Positions 46,601 through 59,073 of a stretch of 64,000 bases of DNA are shown here, in pieces. Within the stretch, counting starts at the first letter, position 1. Each line of letters begins with the position of its first letter. Source of the stretch: Apodospora peruviana (lineage: Eukaryota > Ascomycota > Sordariomycetes > Sordariales > Lasiosphaeriaceae). The stretch spans positions 558,001 through 622,000 of the forward strand of contig JAUEDM010000002.1 in the NCBI GenBank assembly GCA_033439685.1, in the 5' to 3' direction. Under the pieces are notes generated by a model. That model was not told where the DNA came from. It was given only the letters and a program-made list of their open reading frames with translations, and made no database searches. Made by a program: the position numbers and the translations under genes.

Positions 46601-47741
46601 ACTAGAATCCCGGGGTAAGATGCGGCAACGTCTGCTCATGTGCTTTGATGGGACTGACTAAAGAACGGCAAAGCTGACGCCACTGACGAAGGGAAAAGAA
46701 TTCAGAAAGGTCAAATGATGCCAAACCACCTAAATAAAAATCCAGTGAGAACACACACGTCCAGTCTTTTCTGTAACGAGCGGAGGGATTGACAGTTTGG
46801 AGCATGGCAGATGACCAACCGACCCAACTCCGGTCCGTGTGTGATTGAATGTCGGAACCGAAATGTAAATGTACATGTATAGTTTCTGGCAATATTATCC
46901 CAAGGGCCTGTTAACAGCAGCAGCAAAGCAACATTAACTGCAATACGGCCTTACCTAAATTGGGCTTTAATATAAATGCCATCAGATGTGCCAATATTCA
47001 AACCTGGCTGCTGGAAACGCCAATCAATCCGCAAATCAATCAAGGAAGAAAAAGACGAACTGGTTGGTTGCTCCAAAAGACTCGAAGCGGAATTCAGAAA
47101 AATTGATTGGCAGGCGACGCGGGGTAATACCTCGCATCTCCAAATCCAAAAGAGAAGGACACATGCAAAAGGGAAAGTTGTACTACCAAAAACCCTGACG
47201 TATCCATTTCCGCCACGACGTTCTTCTACCACGGTCTCGCAAAAAAGAAATCTCCCCAGCCTGACAGCCGATAGGGAAGCAGTGGACACAAGTGCGATCC
47301 AATGACGTGCATCCGGATAAAGTGGTTTCTTGCTTTTGGCTAAATGGACCCTCCCCTGCCGTCCGCCAAGAGCCTCTTCGACAATATGAGCGGCTGGCGA
47401 TGGAACGTCGAGCCGTGTCGGCCTATACCGCAACAAATGCTTCCGCGCTAATAGCGATACTACACACTTACACAGTACAGGCAAGTACATCGTCAATCCC
47501 GTACTCCGTAATCATTACCATGCCTCTGGGGTATGCATCCACACAACCCAATGCCACCCCGGACAACCCCGGAAATCCGGGACCGAGGATCTGGGGGTCT
47601 GGTTAGGTCTGGAGAAACACGAAGAGGAGGAGGAGAAAGATTGGCATGGCATTGGAGTAACTTGCTGTAAGTGTGCACTGGTGTGTACTGTTGGGTAGCT
47701 CTCCTATTATTTAGTTCAAGGAACTTTTCTCGAACTTGGTT
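43665..47741. other. Long gene-free stretch, 4.1 kb
   Basis: No supported gene on either strand. It holds a 234-bp tandem duplication (43973-44497) and several TAGGTACCTA-like motifs (for example 44402, 44577, 45610). It lies between the ankyrin remnant and the second sugar transporter. Confidence 0.5.
43973..44497. repeat. Tandem duplication, two diverged units of about 234 and 290 bp
   Basis: Unit 1 starts AGGTCCTGAAAGCTTGACG at 43973 and unit 2 starts AGGTCCTGAAAGCTTGTCG at 44207. Both go on with CTTAATGTGGTKGTKGAGAG, CTTGGATGTG, CTCTATATCCACAC, ATCCTGCATTT and GTGYAGGCTGCGG, ending in CCAGATA. Unit 2 is longer because it has extra CTACCTACCTATG and TAGGTACCTATG sequence. Confidence 0.8.
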
Positions 47742-47747
47742 TATATA
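47742..47747 (+). promoter_or_regulatory. TATA box for the second sugar transporter
   Basis: TATATA about 97 nt upstream of the ATG at 47844. Confidence 0.45.
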
Positions 47748-47843
47748 CCACGCGCCACCCCCAGGTACCAACTTCGCGATAGAACCTGGGATCTCTCTCA
47801 TCGACATCTTTCCCTCTTCACAGATCGAAACAAGTTTGCCATC

Positions 47844-49608
47844 ATGGTGAACGTCGGAACGGCAGCAGACCCCATCGTCACCCGGTTGGTCGCCGAGGAT
47901 AGAGTGCCATGGTACAAGAAACGGAACCTGCGTGTCATGTACGTATGGCTGTTTTTGTGCTGCATGGGCGTCGAGATGACCTCGGGGTTCGACTCGCAGC
48001 TCATCAACACCCTGCAGTACTCACCGACCTTCCATGAGTGTAAGTATTTTTCTGTCTCCCTCCCTACTAAATCAGATCTGGTTGGTCTAACGATCACCAA
48101 AAACAGACTTGGGCGGTGGACGAATAGACCCAAAGACCAATCAGTTCGCCATCGAACCCGGCATGCTCGGATTCGTCAACTCGTGCTACCAGCTCGGATC
48201 TATCTTCGCCGTCCCCATCGCCCCGTGGTTTTCGCAGCGCTTCGGACGTCGGTGGTCCATCATGTTGGGTTCAGGCATCATGGTCTTCGGCGCCCTGCTG
48301 CAAGGTTTCGCCCAGCACCTGGCCATGTACATCATTGCGCGCATGCTCCTCGGCGCCGGGATCCTGTTCTGCATCATTTCCGGAGCGTCGCTGATCGGCG
48401 AGCTGGGCCACCCCAAGGAGCGCGCCACGCTGACCTCGCTCTTCAACTCGTCCTACTTCATCGGCCAGATTTTGGCGTCGGCCATCGCGCTGGGCACCAC
48501 CGAGATCAAGAGCAACTGGGCTTGGCGCATTCCGTCTCTCCTTCAGATCTGCCCTTCCCTGCTACAGATCGCCACCGTGTTCCTGCTGCCCGAGTCGCCG
48601 CGTTATCTGGTCTCGAAAGATAGGGACGAGGAGGCCCGCAGGATTCTCGTCAAGTACCACGCCGAGGGCGACGAGAACTCCCTCTTGGTACAGGCCGAGA
48701 TCATCCAAATCCGCGAGACTATCCACACCGAGATGGAGGTATCCAAGCAGTCGTGGATGGAGCTGTTCCGCACCGCCGGCATGCGGCGCCGCGTGCTGGT
48801 TACTGTTTTTATCGGTCTGTTCACTCAGCTCTCGGGCAACACTCTCCTGTCTTATTACTCGAGTATCTTGTTCGACATGATGGGTTACACGACGTCGTAC
48901 GCCAAGACGCGCATCAACCTGGCCAACGCCTGCTGGAGTTTGTTGAATGCCACTATCATCGCGTTTGTGGTCGTCAGGTTCAAGCGCCGCCACATGTACA
49001 TGCTGTCGGCTACGCTCATGTGCCTGACTTTCGTCTCGATGACCGTCTCCCTGGAACGCATCCAGCACGCCATAGGCCAAGACCTGACCAACCAGAGCGC
49101 CGGCATTGCGGCCCTGTTCTTCTACTTTGCTTTCTCACCGTGCTATAACATTGGCAACAATGCTCTTACCTACAGTACGATCCTCTCACAATCCCCCAAC
49201 ATTCCAGATTTAGTTTACTGACATGTGATGATAATAGCCTACCTCGTCGAACTCTGGCCCTACTCGCAGCGCAGCCGCGGCATCGGTGTCCAGCAGATCT
49301 TCGGCAAGCTGGCCGGCTTCTTCTCGACCAACGTCAACTCGATCGCGCTCGCGGCCATCCAGTGGAAGTACCTGGCCATCTATTGCGGGTGGATCTTTTT
49401 CGAGCTGTGCATCGTCTACTGGCTCTACCCCGAGACGAGTGGACGCACGCTCGAGGAGCTGGCCTTCCTGTTCGAGGACGACTCGCTCAACGAGAAGACG
49501 GTGGCCGCCGTCGAGAAGACGATATATTATGGTGATGCCACTGATGGCGTTAATACCAAGGAAATTGAGCATGCGGGCGGCCACCAGGAGCCCAAGTCTA
49601 TTGTTTAA
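47844..49608 (+). CDS. MFS sugar transporter, lactose permease/hexose type
   Basis: Exons 47844-48039, 48107-49174 and 49238-49608, introns of 67 and 63 nt, both phase 1; 544 aa. A twelve-span sugar porter of the fungal lactose permease (LAC12-like) group in the plasma membrane. It shows TSGFDSQLINTLQYSPTFH in TM1, SQRFGRRWSIMLGS in loop 2-3, the half-end motif LPESPRYLVSKDRDEEAR, FTQLSGNTLLSYYSSIL in TM7, ALTYTYLVELWPYSQRSRG across the last splice junction and YPETSGRTLEELAFLFED at the end of TM12. The substrate cannot be read from sequence. It is distinct from the alpha-glucoside type transporter at 32-33.8 kb. Confidence 0.92.
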
Positions 49609-50299
49609 GGGTCTGTGTACCTATCTGGGGCCGAAAAGGATATTGTGGATCATTGGTTTCTGCGTTTGCATAAGTAGCTGATCTTGGTATCATACCTGCT
49701 TCATACTCTGTGTCTTCGATTTATTAGCATTCTCATGAGAAAGACTTCTCTAAACCCATGAAACTCACTGTTGATGAGGCGATTCGTCAAATGTTTCAAG
49801 TCTTGGTGTTTATAAATTGATCCATCCATGCGACACTGCGTACTAACCCAAACAAAAGTCTCAACGACATAGGTACCCATTTAAGTACCGGTTCATGAAG
49901 GCTACAGTCATAAAAGCCTCGGAATGAGTGAGACTCTCGTCGATCATCATCAGCTGAGTGAGTTGGTGAGTGGGCATCAGTGCCCTGAGGCCGAGGTCTT
50001 GCCCTGGGCGCTAAGGTCTTTGGATGTCCACCTGATTTAAGAGAAGGGAGAGCCGTCCAGGTGGTGCTGGTATACGATAGCGTCGAACATTTGGTGGTGG
50101 GGGTGACTGTTCCCACACGCATCAAATAGGGGGGTGTGCCAACAAAACACCTAAAAGAAATCTCCGAGTTCAGGAGTGATATTGGGAAAAGCACCCCCTT
50201 TCATACCCGTCCTGTCCATGTATCTAGATCAACACATCCGACTTTTTTTTCATTCCATGTTTTCAACGCCATTCCGTGCGGGCGTGCCCTCAATTTTGT
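49609..50299. other. Convergent 3' region
   Basis: 690 bp between the ends of the sugar transporter and the HAD gene. No gene is supported. Confidence 0.45.
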
Positions 50300-51384
50300 T
50301 CAATGCCACATGTGTGCCCTCTTCCCATCAGCAGCGAACCACCACACAAATGCCCAAAGACTCGACGTCCTCGCGCTGACCGGCTTACCGTCCACGGGGA
50401 AAACATCCGCGACAGCCCTCTCCTCCTTCTCATCATGATAAATCTGATCCAGGTCCACCATGCACCGGGCCCGACCATAAAACTGCTCAGCGACCTCATC
50501 CATGATGTTCGCATCGTCCATAATTTTCCCCTGCTGCTGAACCAAGAAAACCGAGTGCCACCCCGCGCCGAGCGCGCCCACCACATCAGTCGCGAGCTCG
50601 TCGCCGACAAACAGCTTGAGCCACTTATCGTCTACGCCGGCAGCAGCCGCTTGCCTGTTGCGTGCCCTGCAGACAGTCCGCGCCATCTCCTCGGCGGCGT
50701 CAAATATCCGCCTGTCCGGCTTCTCGGCCCCGACGTCGTACGATATGCAATGGAAATCGACATCATATTCTTTATCTTTGATAACGCTCCTGGGAGGAGA
50801 ACCGAATCGAAGCGGGCTGACTTTTAGCCCGAACGACTCCAAGATGAGCGGTACGCGGTCGTCCGAGTTGGTGACTACGCCCACAACAATCTGGTCAAAC
50901 TGTTTTTGGCACATGTCGCGTGATTTCAGCGTCTGAAGGAGTGTGCGCAGACCGGGCGCCGGGACTGTGTACCCTTCGCTCGACGAAAAGCGATGCAGGA
51001 GCGCTGGTGCGAGACCGGGTGGTACTATTGCTTTGTCAGGCATAAGAGGCTGGAAGGTATTGTTGATGACCTATAAACACACATGATGTTAATCATTCAA
51101 GGCACTCAACTTATGAAAAAGGAGATTGATTGGATATGGTATGCGTTGCATACATTCGTCCACCACCAAGTCGCGCCCATGCCGACCTCTTTCCCAAAAT
51201 TCGGATGCGTTTCCGCAGATGCTTTGAACGCTTTTCTGAACGAGGCGCGCACATCGGACGCATCAAAGCCCCGCAGGCCAAAATGCCGCCGCGCGATGGT
51301 CGTGTACTGCTCCTCTACCGGCCGTTTGGGTTTGAACAGCGTGCCGAAGGCGTCGAAGCAGATCAGGAGGTTTCGTTTTGTCAT
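50300..51384 (-). CDS. HAD-superfamily hydrolase, dehalogenase-like (HDHD3 type)
   Basis: Exon 1 is 51384-51154 and exon 2 is 51070-50300; the 83-nt intron is phase 0. The product is 333 aa. Haloacid-dehalogenase fold with nucleophile Asp11 in ICFDAFGTLFKP. The position two after it is Phe13 where phosphatases have Asp, which fits the haloacid dehalogenase-type branch. Motif II is VVTNSDDR, motif III lies in GAEKPDRRIFDAA, and motif IV in LFVGDELATDVVGALGAGW. The splice junction restores WWTNVINNTFQP, typical of this family in fungi. Substrate unknown. The last 30 residues are unusual (SLWAFVWWFAADG) and could reflect a missed splice or an altered C-terminus. Confidence 0.88.
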
Positions 51385-54300
51385 CTTCGGTTTTGTTTCT
51401 TCAGGTTACTGCTGTTGAACAAGACCGCTGTTCATGAACGCACTTTCATTGAACTTGATTGTGGGGGAAGAAGGGAGGAAGACTTCAAGCTTTGATTGAA
51501 ATGGAAATCAGTGAGTCTCCTTTTGATGCAATTGACTCCCCCAAGTGCAGCCAAGACTGCGTCGGCGCAATGCCGACCTGACGCATACAAAGAAAGAAAG
51601 AGTAATCGAGTGGTTATTGACGGGCTAGATTGCGATGGGCCATTCACGGCCGCCCGTGATGAGATGCGGTTTCTGAAGGGATGAGATGACGTTGACTGGA
51701 TTGGACCCGCCGAATTTGGTAGTCCAGCGAATGGGAACAGCGAGCAAAACCTAAGTACGGTCTAACCCTAACCCTATTATTTTCCTTCAGGGTTAGGACT
51801 CTAGACAGCTGTTCAGTACTTGCAAGCAAACCTTTCAACCCTCTGAATCACAGACATTGAAGTTGCAGTGGCCAAAAGAGTGCTTGGCCTTGATTTTATT
51901 CGGACGTGTTTGAGCGTCTAAGAGTCTGACAGCTGTCTTGAACCTTGACCCTTCCTCAGGTGTGTGCAGTAGTGCCAGGTGGGCATCACTGGGAGGGAGG
52001 GAGGGTGTGGCAACAAAAGCCTTCCTTTCGATCACAGTTTGGCCACGGCGTTGTAGAAAGGTGGAAGGGGAGGTGCCCGGTTAAAGATTTTGGGGGAGTC
52101 CCCAGCTAAGAGAAAAGGGGGTGCCCAACTAAACGAGTCCCATCACCATATCGTGACACCGACTACCAAACAAAGCCAATATCACTCATCTGCTCGACCA
52201 TGATTTTGCCCCCCTCTCGCTTCCTCCTGCTGTGCCAGCGCAGCTCCAAAACATAGTCCAAGAGCCCTCCAAAAAGGTCAACCATCGCGCGTGCTAGTGT
52301 CCTAGCCCCTTTGTTGAGTTACTCGTTAAGGAGTTCCTCGTAGATGCCTCCTGTTAAGACTGGATCTCTACCCTGAATGTATTGTCTGGTTGGTTGACTG
52401 TCCGTGCCGCAAGGAAAAAGAACAACAAAACCGATCCCCATCGTCCTCCACTCGACCGTACCGACTGCCGGCTCGTGCTGGTCCTGATGCTATGCAGTAA
52501 TATCAGCTTTGCTTCGTGACATGTTGTTTGGGAGGGCTTGCTACCAGGACAACTCCATTTCCGTCTCTCCATGCAATTAATCATAGTAATTATACCACGC
52601 CGGGATTTCCAGATTCCGAGTATGCGGCTGATTGTCCCGATGGCGCCGATGGCGCCGGTGGCCTAAAGACGGCGTGGCGTTTGCGAGTGACGATGTCTGC
52701 GGCGGATCGTCCTACCGATGGCGAGGGCGGGCTACAGCCAGCGTGGCGTTTGCGACCGACGATGCCCTCTGCCTCTAGTTTGGGCTACGATGCTGCCGAT
52801 CCTGTTCGAGGATCCGCCTGGAAGGCGGGTTTCGATCATCGGGAAGCACATAGTAGTGTTCGTACTCAAGATATGTGCATCGATTCACCACCCATTCGCA
52901 ACTCAGAGAGTCCGATTCCCCTCTTCATAGCTTTGCCATTTGAGGCTATCCACAAGGTCGTTAAGGGCCTCCCAACCGTGCTGTACCGGAATCCTATGAT
53001 AAGAAACAATCGTATTCGAAAGCGTCAGCCAGGGGTCTGCTTTCTTGCCCTCCTTGAAGTGGACCGTGTCGGTGTTGACGTCGGGATAAACGTGGACGCT
53101 CTATTTCCTTTTCTGTCGTCGCGAGACCAGAGCAACAAAGCCCACACCATGTCGACACCTCGGGAGCCCTGGCTAAGGATGGGGTAGTTGTTGATGACGT
53201 CGATGCAATCTACTTTAGCCACACGCAGCCTGTCTTCAACATCGTATATCTGCTGGCGGAATTGTGCTGGGTGATCCTCAGGAAGCTCTAGGCGGGATCG
53301 CCGAGAAACGCCCACCGGGCGAAGCTGAGCCCGTTAAGGAAGGTCCACCGGGGGAAGCTGAGGGCCAGCTGCCGGGAGAGGCTGAGCAAAAGCTGCCAGG
53401 AAAGGGCGAGTGTCATCGTACTGGTCATGGTCCCTCGAAGAACGCAAAGAAGTGTTGCTTATGTTTGGCGTCGCCGTAACGTATCGACCTCCAGTCTGTT
53501 GTGAGGAAGGCCGCGAGCCAGAGGCCCTCGCAGGGCGGAAAAAGCGGTCGCATGTGTTGCGCATCGCCGTAACAGGTCGGCCTGCGCGGGGAGGTGCCAA
53601 TGAGATGGCGGAGTATGCGTGCACTGCCGGGTTCTGGACGGCTGAGGAGTGGATTGGTGACGCCGAAAGAAGACAAGACAATGAGGTTGCAGCTTTGTGG
53701 CCCCGGTAGGTTGGCCGTTGACAGAGTTGTGGTTCTGGCGGTAATGGATGGATGTGGTGATGCCAATGGTGAATATTGAAGGAGAAAGAAACAGCAGAAA
53801 TGCCCATCTACATATAGACGAGGCCAGGCGGACACTTTGGGTCTGGTTGTCTGTCAAGACGTGGTCGGGGTGTGATGCATCCACTCTCTGTTGCAAAGGC
53901 TGACACGAAGAACCCCACAGCCTGTGGACTGTGAGATACGTCTGTGGCCATCCTATCGCATCTCTAATGAGGCCATTGTTAACTGCAATTTCGGCATTAT
54001 CCAGGGTGAGCCGGAGAGCTATGACAGGATGGCAGCTGGCGCCGGCCCAGCCGAGTTGGGTCTATCTGCTATCAAAGTATCCAGGGAGGTAGTATCCAGG
54101 GAGGTGAGCTGCTACAGGACGACAGCTCACTGAGGACCAAAGCCGAGCCGCGTCTATCAAGGTATCCAGAGAGGTGAGTCAGTTGGAGGCAATATACTGC
54201 CGTGTATCAACAATTCAGTCTTGACTCCTCTGGATCTTCTCTATTATACTTTATTGGGTTAGCCAACAAGTATCATAGTCCGAAGTACACCATGACGACC

Positions 54301-54659
54301 ACAGCACCGATGGCCATCGATGGCCAGGAACCTGCCCCATTTGTTACGGCCTTGCAGATAAAGTCTGAGACGTGAATTCATTCTACCCCAACGCTTAAAA
54401 AGCGATCCCGAATCTGAGAATAGACCTGACATGCTATTGGAAGTTCTTAAGTGAATACCTTACCCAATCTGAACAAGGTTTCAGTCGTAACCTCATAAGT
54501 CTCACAGACAACGCGCACACAGTAGGTGGTCAGCCGTAAGGCACCTAGGTGGAAAGATGATTCATTGTAAGAGGCAGGTTGTGTCTCTATATCATGTTAT
54601 GTGACGGACACGCGGTTGTGTTGTCTCGTCCAGACAGATAATAGTCTTACAATTGCCCG
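51385..54659. other. Accessory-type stretch without a supported gene, 3.3 kb
   Basis: It contains a telomere-like hairpin (51762-51796), imperfect coding-like repeats on the plus strand at 52640-52770 (WRLRVTM / WRLRPTM units), and a minus-strand frame at 53025-53315 continued in another frame to about 52900. None is complete. It is most likely decayed coding or transposon sequence. Confidence 0.45.
52890..53315 (-). pseudogene. Possible broken gene fragment, unknown family
   Basis: A minus-strand frame reads RVAKVDCIDVINNYPILSQ and MVWALLLWSRDDRKGNRAS. Near 53110 the plausible protein moves to another frame, continuing VYPDVNTDTVHFKEGKK, then LTLSNTIVSYHRIPVQHG and WEALNDLVDSLKWQSYEE, until a stop near 52910. 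The composition is protein-like and one frameshift would explain the break. I cannot name the family. It may equally be chance. Confidence 0.35.

Positions 54660-54690
<31 letters not shown>
54660..54690. repeat. 31-bp C homopolymer
   Basis: An uninterrupted run of 31 C, preceded by CCCG and followed by TAACC. It is exceptional against the rest of the window. Its exact length may be unreliable. Confidence 0.9.
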
Positions 54691-54693
<3 letters not shown>

Positions 54694-54925
54694 CCAACGA
54701 TTTATCATCTCTGTCTTTCCTTGCCATCTACCCGACCGCCCTTAACGCTGCATCGGGCATCGGCAGGATCTACCTCCGACAGTGGGTCTTTTGGCCTGAA
54801 AAAAGTCGGAATCGTGACCAATACCGAGGCGGAGCTCAATGGCCCACGACATTTCCTACACATCAAAATACGACGACTAATTTCCACCCCAACCTTACAA
54901 AACACAGACATCAACATAACTGAAA

Positions 54926-55809
54926 ATGGAGACTTATCCACACCTAGAAGCCGCGCCGGACAATGGACCTCCTTATCCCTCGTATAGGGAGCTTGCCGGG
55001 AACTTCCACCGCGTCAACTTCTCTCCCGCCGTTAAGCGGCTCTTCTGGCCATTCGATGGCGTCTTTCCCGCCGAAATCTGTGTCATGAAGAGCCCGCGTA
55101 GTGCGGCGGACAATCTCGAGCCCTACTTCAAAGAAACCGATGGAGGAGATGGCATTTGGCACGAGATCGCACAGATGCCGCTCACCGAGCCAAAGGTCTC
55201 GTCTATCGAGGCGTCGAGCTACGACCTTGAGCAGTGGGAGTACGACTGGGTGGCGTGGCACGACTGCCACTCTGACTCGGAGTACGTCGCGTACGGAGAT
55301 CTTGACGATGAGGACCGGCCGTACGCGAACGAGATGAAAGAGGACGGCAGCTGGGAGGAGGACTCGGAGACGGAATTTCTCACCAGATGTTGCGGACAGG
55401 ATAGACCCCTCAGAAAAAGGGGGCAGAAACTTAGGGTCACGCCTGCTTCGGGCAATAACTTTGTTACGGTGCATGACTGGGTCAGCGGTAAGTCGAACTT
55501 GCTTCTCAAGCGTCGAGGACTGATAATTAATGGCAACACACAGCTGTGCATCCCTGGCTCATGGGGCTGCGTTCCGATATTTTTCTGAGGAAAAATGTTG
55601 CACGCCGCCCTGTGGCTTATCCTAAGCCCGCGGAAATGGAATGGATGGTTGACCTGGCGATTGGATACGGACCTTCCTTGCAGTTGGAAGAAAAGAAGGA
55701 ATGGATTCAACGGCACGGCGGCCCTCGTCCACCTGTGCCTGCCTCGGTTTTGGCTGCCATGGAAAGAATGCGTGCGCAGAAACGTGCAGAACAGGCTGTG
55801 GGATCATAA
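54926..55809 (+). CDS. Uncharacterised fungal protein, 275 aa
   Basis: Exons 54926-55487 and 55544-55809 with a 56-nt phase-1 intron (GTAAGT...CAG). The N-terminal half includes FSPAVKRLFWPFDGVFPAE and YDLEQWEYDWVAWHDCH, the middle is acidic (GDLDDEDRPYANEM), and the second exon gives AVHPWLMGLRSDIFL and a helical end rich in Ala/Arg/Glu (AAMERMRAQKRAEQ). No signal peptide, membrane span or known domain is recognised. A clean splice join and uninterrupted frame support a real gene, probably limited to related fungi. It converges on the tyrosinase gene with a 140-bp gap. Confidence 0.72.
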
Positions 55810-55949
55810 GGACTGACTGAGAACCGGATCATCATGGTTGTTGCAGCAACGTACTAATTATTGAAGATAAGGGTCACGATATTACAAGTATAATTACATG
55901 TATACTAAGTCTAGTCTAGTTCTCCAGAGACCAAACCCTGGCCATGCCC

Positions 55950-57270
55950 CTAAGCATAAATGTAGCACAGAGGACCACCACCAACGGTGTTCATCATGTT
56001 CTTGATTGTGGTGGGCGCAGCCAACGGGCTGATGTCGATGACGTCGTCGACGGTGGTGTTGGCGCTCGGGTACAGGTCCAAGAAGAAGTTGGTGCCGTGC
56101 ACCTTCTGGCGGTTCGCAAAGTCCTGCATCTGCCAAATCCAGAAGACGCGGTCAACCTGGGTATGGTGCACGTAAAAGGCAGGGTCGCCAGGCGAGATGA
56201 AGGCGTCAGAGCCCGGGTCGCCGCCGATGGTGAAGTGGCCACCACCGTGGCAGCCCAGGAAGCTCGTTCCGGGGTAGCGGCCGTCACCCTCAAAATCGGC
56301 CTGGAACATGCCGATTTCGTTGTGCTTGAGGATCAGCTCCGTGGTGTTGCGGAAGCTGGTGAAGTTCTTGGCGATGTGGGGGTTGAGATCGCGCTTGAGG
56401 CAGCGCGTGTTGTCGGCGGTTGGATCCTCAAAGTATACGACGTCGGTCGAGCCGGGAACCGCTACCGCGTAGCCACCCATACGGATGGTCAGGTTGCCGA
56501 AGGGACCCGTGGTGACGCAGCCACCGCCCGTGCCGGGGGGGAACTTGATCATCTCGGTGCCGCCGGCCTGGGTGATCCACAGACCCTCGTGGCCGGGGAT
56601 GTACTCGCCGTCACCGCCGAGGGAGGTCGCAGAGCCGTCGAAGACGGGGCTATCCCTGGGGGAGTTGACGTCCAGGCCCCATTCCCAGTAGGGGAGGACA
56701 CCAGTGAAGCCGCACGCCTTCAGCTGGTTCTCATAGGCGTGCATGAAGTAGCGGTGCCATGTGAGGAAGTTGCCCTGAGTTTCACGATGTCAGTTTTGTT
56801 CAGAACCTCAACCTCACGGTGTGGGAGTAATAAAGTGCGTACAGTGTTGTGGATGGTCATGGTCTGCGTGAAATGCACGTAGATAAAGTCATCAAAGATG
56901 GACGCGACTCCACCGGGTGCGGCATCGCCAAACAGACTGGGCTTGGAGCGGAGACACTTGACAGCGTCAATGTAGTTTTTGCGCTGGGGCTTGGTCAGTG
57001 TTCTCCTGTTGGCTTGAAGTTAGTCATGCTGTCTTTTTTTTCCAGTTCAGTATTTGTGAGCGCTTACCATTCTCTCCGAACCTTCACGTTCTTGGCAGTG
57101 CAAGTGCCCTTGAAGTTCTGTGCTGACTTCAGAGCTGCGAAACTGTTCAGCTCGGCAAGTGCCCGTCCGCTGTCGATGGCGCTCTGTGAGTAGCCGTCAC
57201 CCCTGGGGACAGAAATAGCGGATGCTGCTCCCAGCAAGCTGGTAGCGACGGTAGCCAGAGAAAAGAGCAT
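55950..57270 (-). CDS. Secreted tyrosinase-like copper oxidase
   Basis: Exons 57270-57068, 57005-56843 and 56774-55950, introns of 62 and 68 nt (phases 2 and 0); 396 aa. Signal peptide MLFSLATVATSLLGAASA. Copper site A has His112, His120 and His129 (VHFTQTMTIHNTGNFLTWHR). Copper site B has His298 and His302 (GCHGGGHF) and His325/His326 (FYVHHTQVDRVFWIW). So all six ligands of a type-3 copper centre are present, as in monophenol/catechol oxidases that oxidise phenols to quinones. The protein ends soon after the core, without the C-terminal lid domain of classical intracellular fungal tyrosinases, so it may be active without processing. Several N-glycosylation sequons support secretion. Confidence 0.93.
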
Positions 57271-57349
57271 CTTGTTTGGCTTTTGGAGACTGGATGTACT
57301 GATCTGCTCAAGACATGTTGAGAAAGGCAGTGATCATCTCCCCCCTTCC

Positions 57350-57356
57350 TTTTATA
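57350..57356 (-). promoter_or_regulatory. TATA box for the tyrosinase gene
   Basis: TATAAAA on the minus strand, 80 nt upstream of the start codon. Confidence 0.6.
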
Positions 57357-59073
57357 CCTGACGATCCTTTCGCGTGGCTATGGACCCCATAGTTCGTGGT
57401 TTGTATCCACTCCGTATCGCCGCTCAGCGGTGGCGTGTAAATGGATCACGAACTCACGGGGAGGGTCGGTAAGGCCCGGTGGGCGATCCACAGGAGTCCC
57501 AATGCCGTATCCATCGACGTTGCATCAGATCCCACCGGTTTGTCATATATGTAAGGCCTATCCCCGGATGCTGGGTCTCAATCCTTGGCAAACACGGAGA
57601 CGGTTTCCGCAATCGTCTACAACAGTTAGACTACCAGGCACGAAGGATTCACTTCACCCCTCGATTTATGAAAGCTCCACAAACAAAATGGAATGCAAAA
57701 TGGAGTTTTTTTTTTTGGAAGAGATTTCCAAAGTTTAAGCGGTGTCGCTTTCGCTAACCTGAAAATATCTGCGTTTGCCGTGATCGTTGCTCCATCAGGC
57801 CGAGTAGCCGGGTACCGTATTTTGGCCGTGCTTCCACGAGTCATATTAGCAGGAGTCTAGACTGTAGCTTTTTTAGTTTATACTTCTTGTTTCTTTCACT
57901 TTTTGACTTTTTGTCCTGGAACAAGATCAAGTGGTCCAGTGGCCAGAGCGAGCTTGAGAGTCTTGTACTGCTGTCCAGACCGTCGTGCTTGTAAAGGGGT
58001 CTCTGTAGGACCTGGTAACTGGCGAGTTCCTGAGAGTGCCCACCCGATCCGAACTTCATCGGAGTCCAATCCGAAGGAAATTCTCCCTGTTTCGAATCGC
58101 GTGGTGGTCCGTTCTGTGGGCCCGCCACCCCAGAAAACGGGGACGAGGTGGACAATGCCCAGACTCGCTACCGACCATACGGCTAGGACGGATGGCTTCC
58201 AGAGTTGACTTCCATTGGTCCAGGAAGCAGGCTCTCCCAATGCATTGGACAAGCCCTCCAGAAGGGTTTTCCGACTTCTGACCTCGGCCAACAAGTGTAT
58301 CCCTGATATTTCCAGTCTGATAAGTACTGGGCAACGTCTGTCTTGTGGCCTCGGTATCATTGAGTAACTCACAAATATTGCCCTGACGTGGTTGGGCCTT
58401 GACTGTATCATTGCTTTCGAGTTGTTTATGGGTCGACACGGCCAGCGTCCCTTGAAGCCACCGAATGCATTTTATATCACACAAAGTCGTATGTCTCTCA
58501 CATACAATTGTGTTGATTCCCTAGGACTCTGTACGCCTGAAATCGTCTCTTACTCTCTCCAAACTCTGTGGCTGGGTTATCACGTAGTATTAATGGATCT
58601 CGTAAGATATGCTTATTCTGATATTTTTGTACTTGAGTGTTTTTTATATATGTGTTGCTGTCTCATATGTCTCCCAGACTCTACATGTAGTCTCAGTTGA
58701 TAAGACTGTACCGTGTCAACATGAACTTTGTGTCACCTAGCTCTCACTTCTGCTTCCACTGAACTCTTCCCCGCTCGGCCGAATTTCCCAAAAGCTTCAT
58801 ACTTCCTAGCTAGAATCAACAAGTGGTCCAGAACCACGTGGAAAACCAGGATGTGTGCGACCTTCCGATCTACAATTAAGCGACATCCCTCTTCCAGCCG
58901 TCCTTGCATCCATATATAAATTGGACCCCCTCCCAACTAATTACCCCCATCTTCCGGCGGCTTTCACAGCCAGTCCTCATAGCAGCCGCGCGGCAGGCCG
59001 CATGCATCGCGTCCAACCCGCATATGTGGTATAATTCCCCAAACGATAAACCGAGATGAATAACAAAACAACA
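57357..59073. other. Intergenic region, 1.7 kb
   Basis: Upstream region of the tyrosinase and 3' side of the PLP enzyme gene. Minus frames at 57896-58484 overlap each other and look like chance. No gene is supported. Confidence 0.45.
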
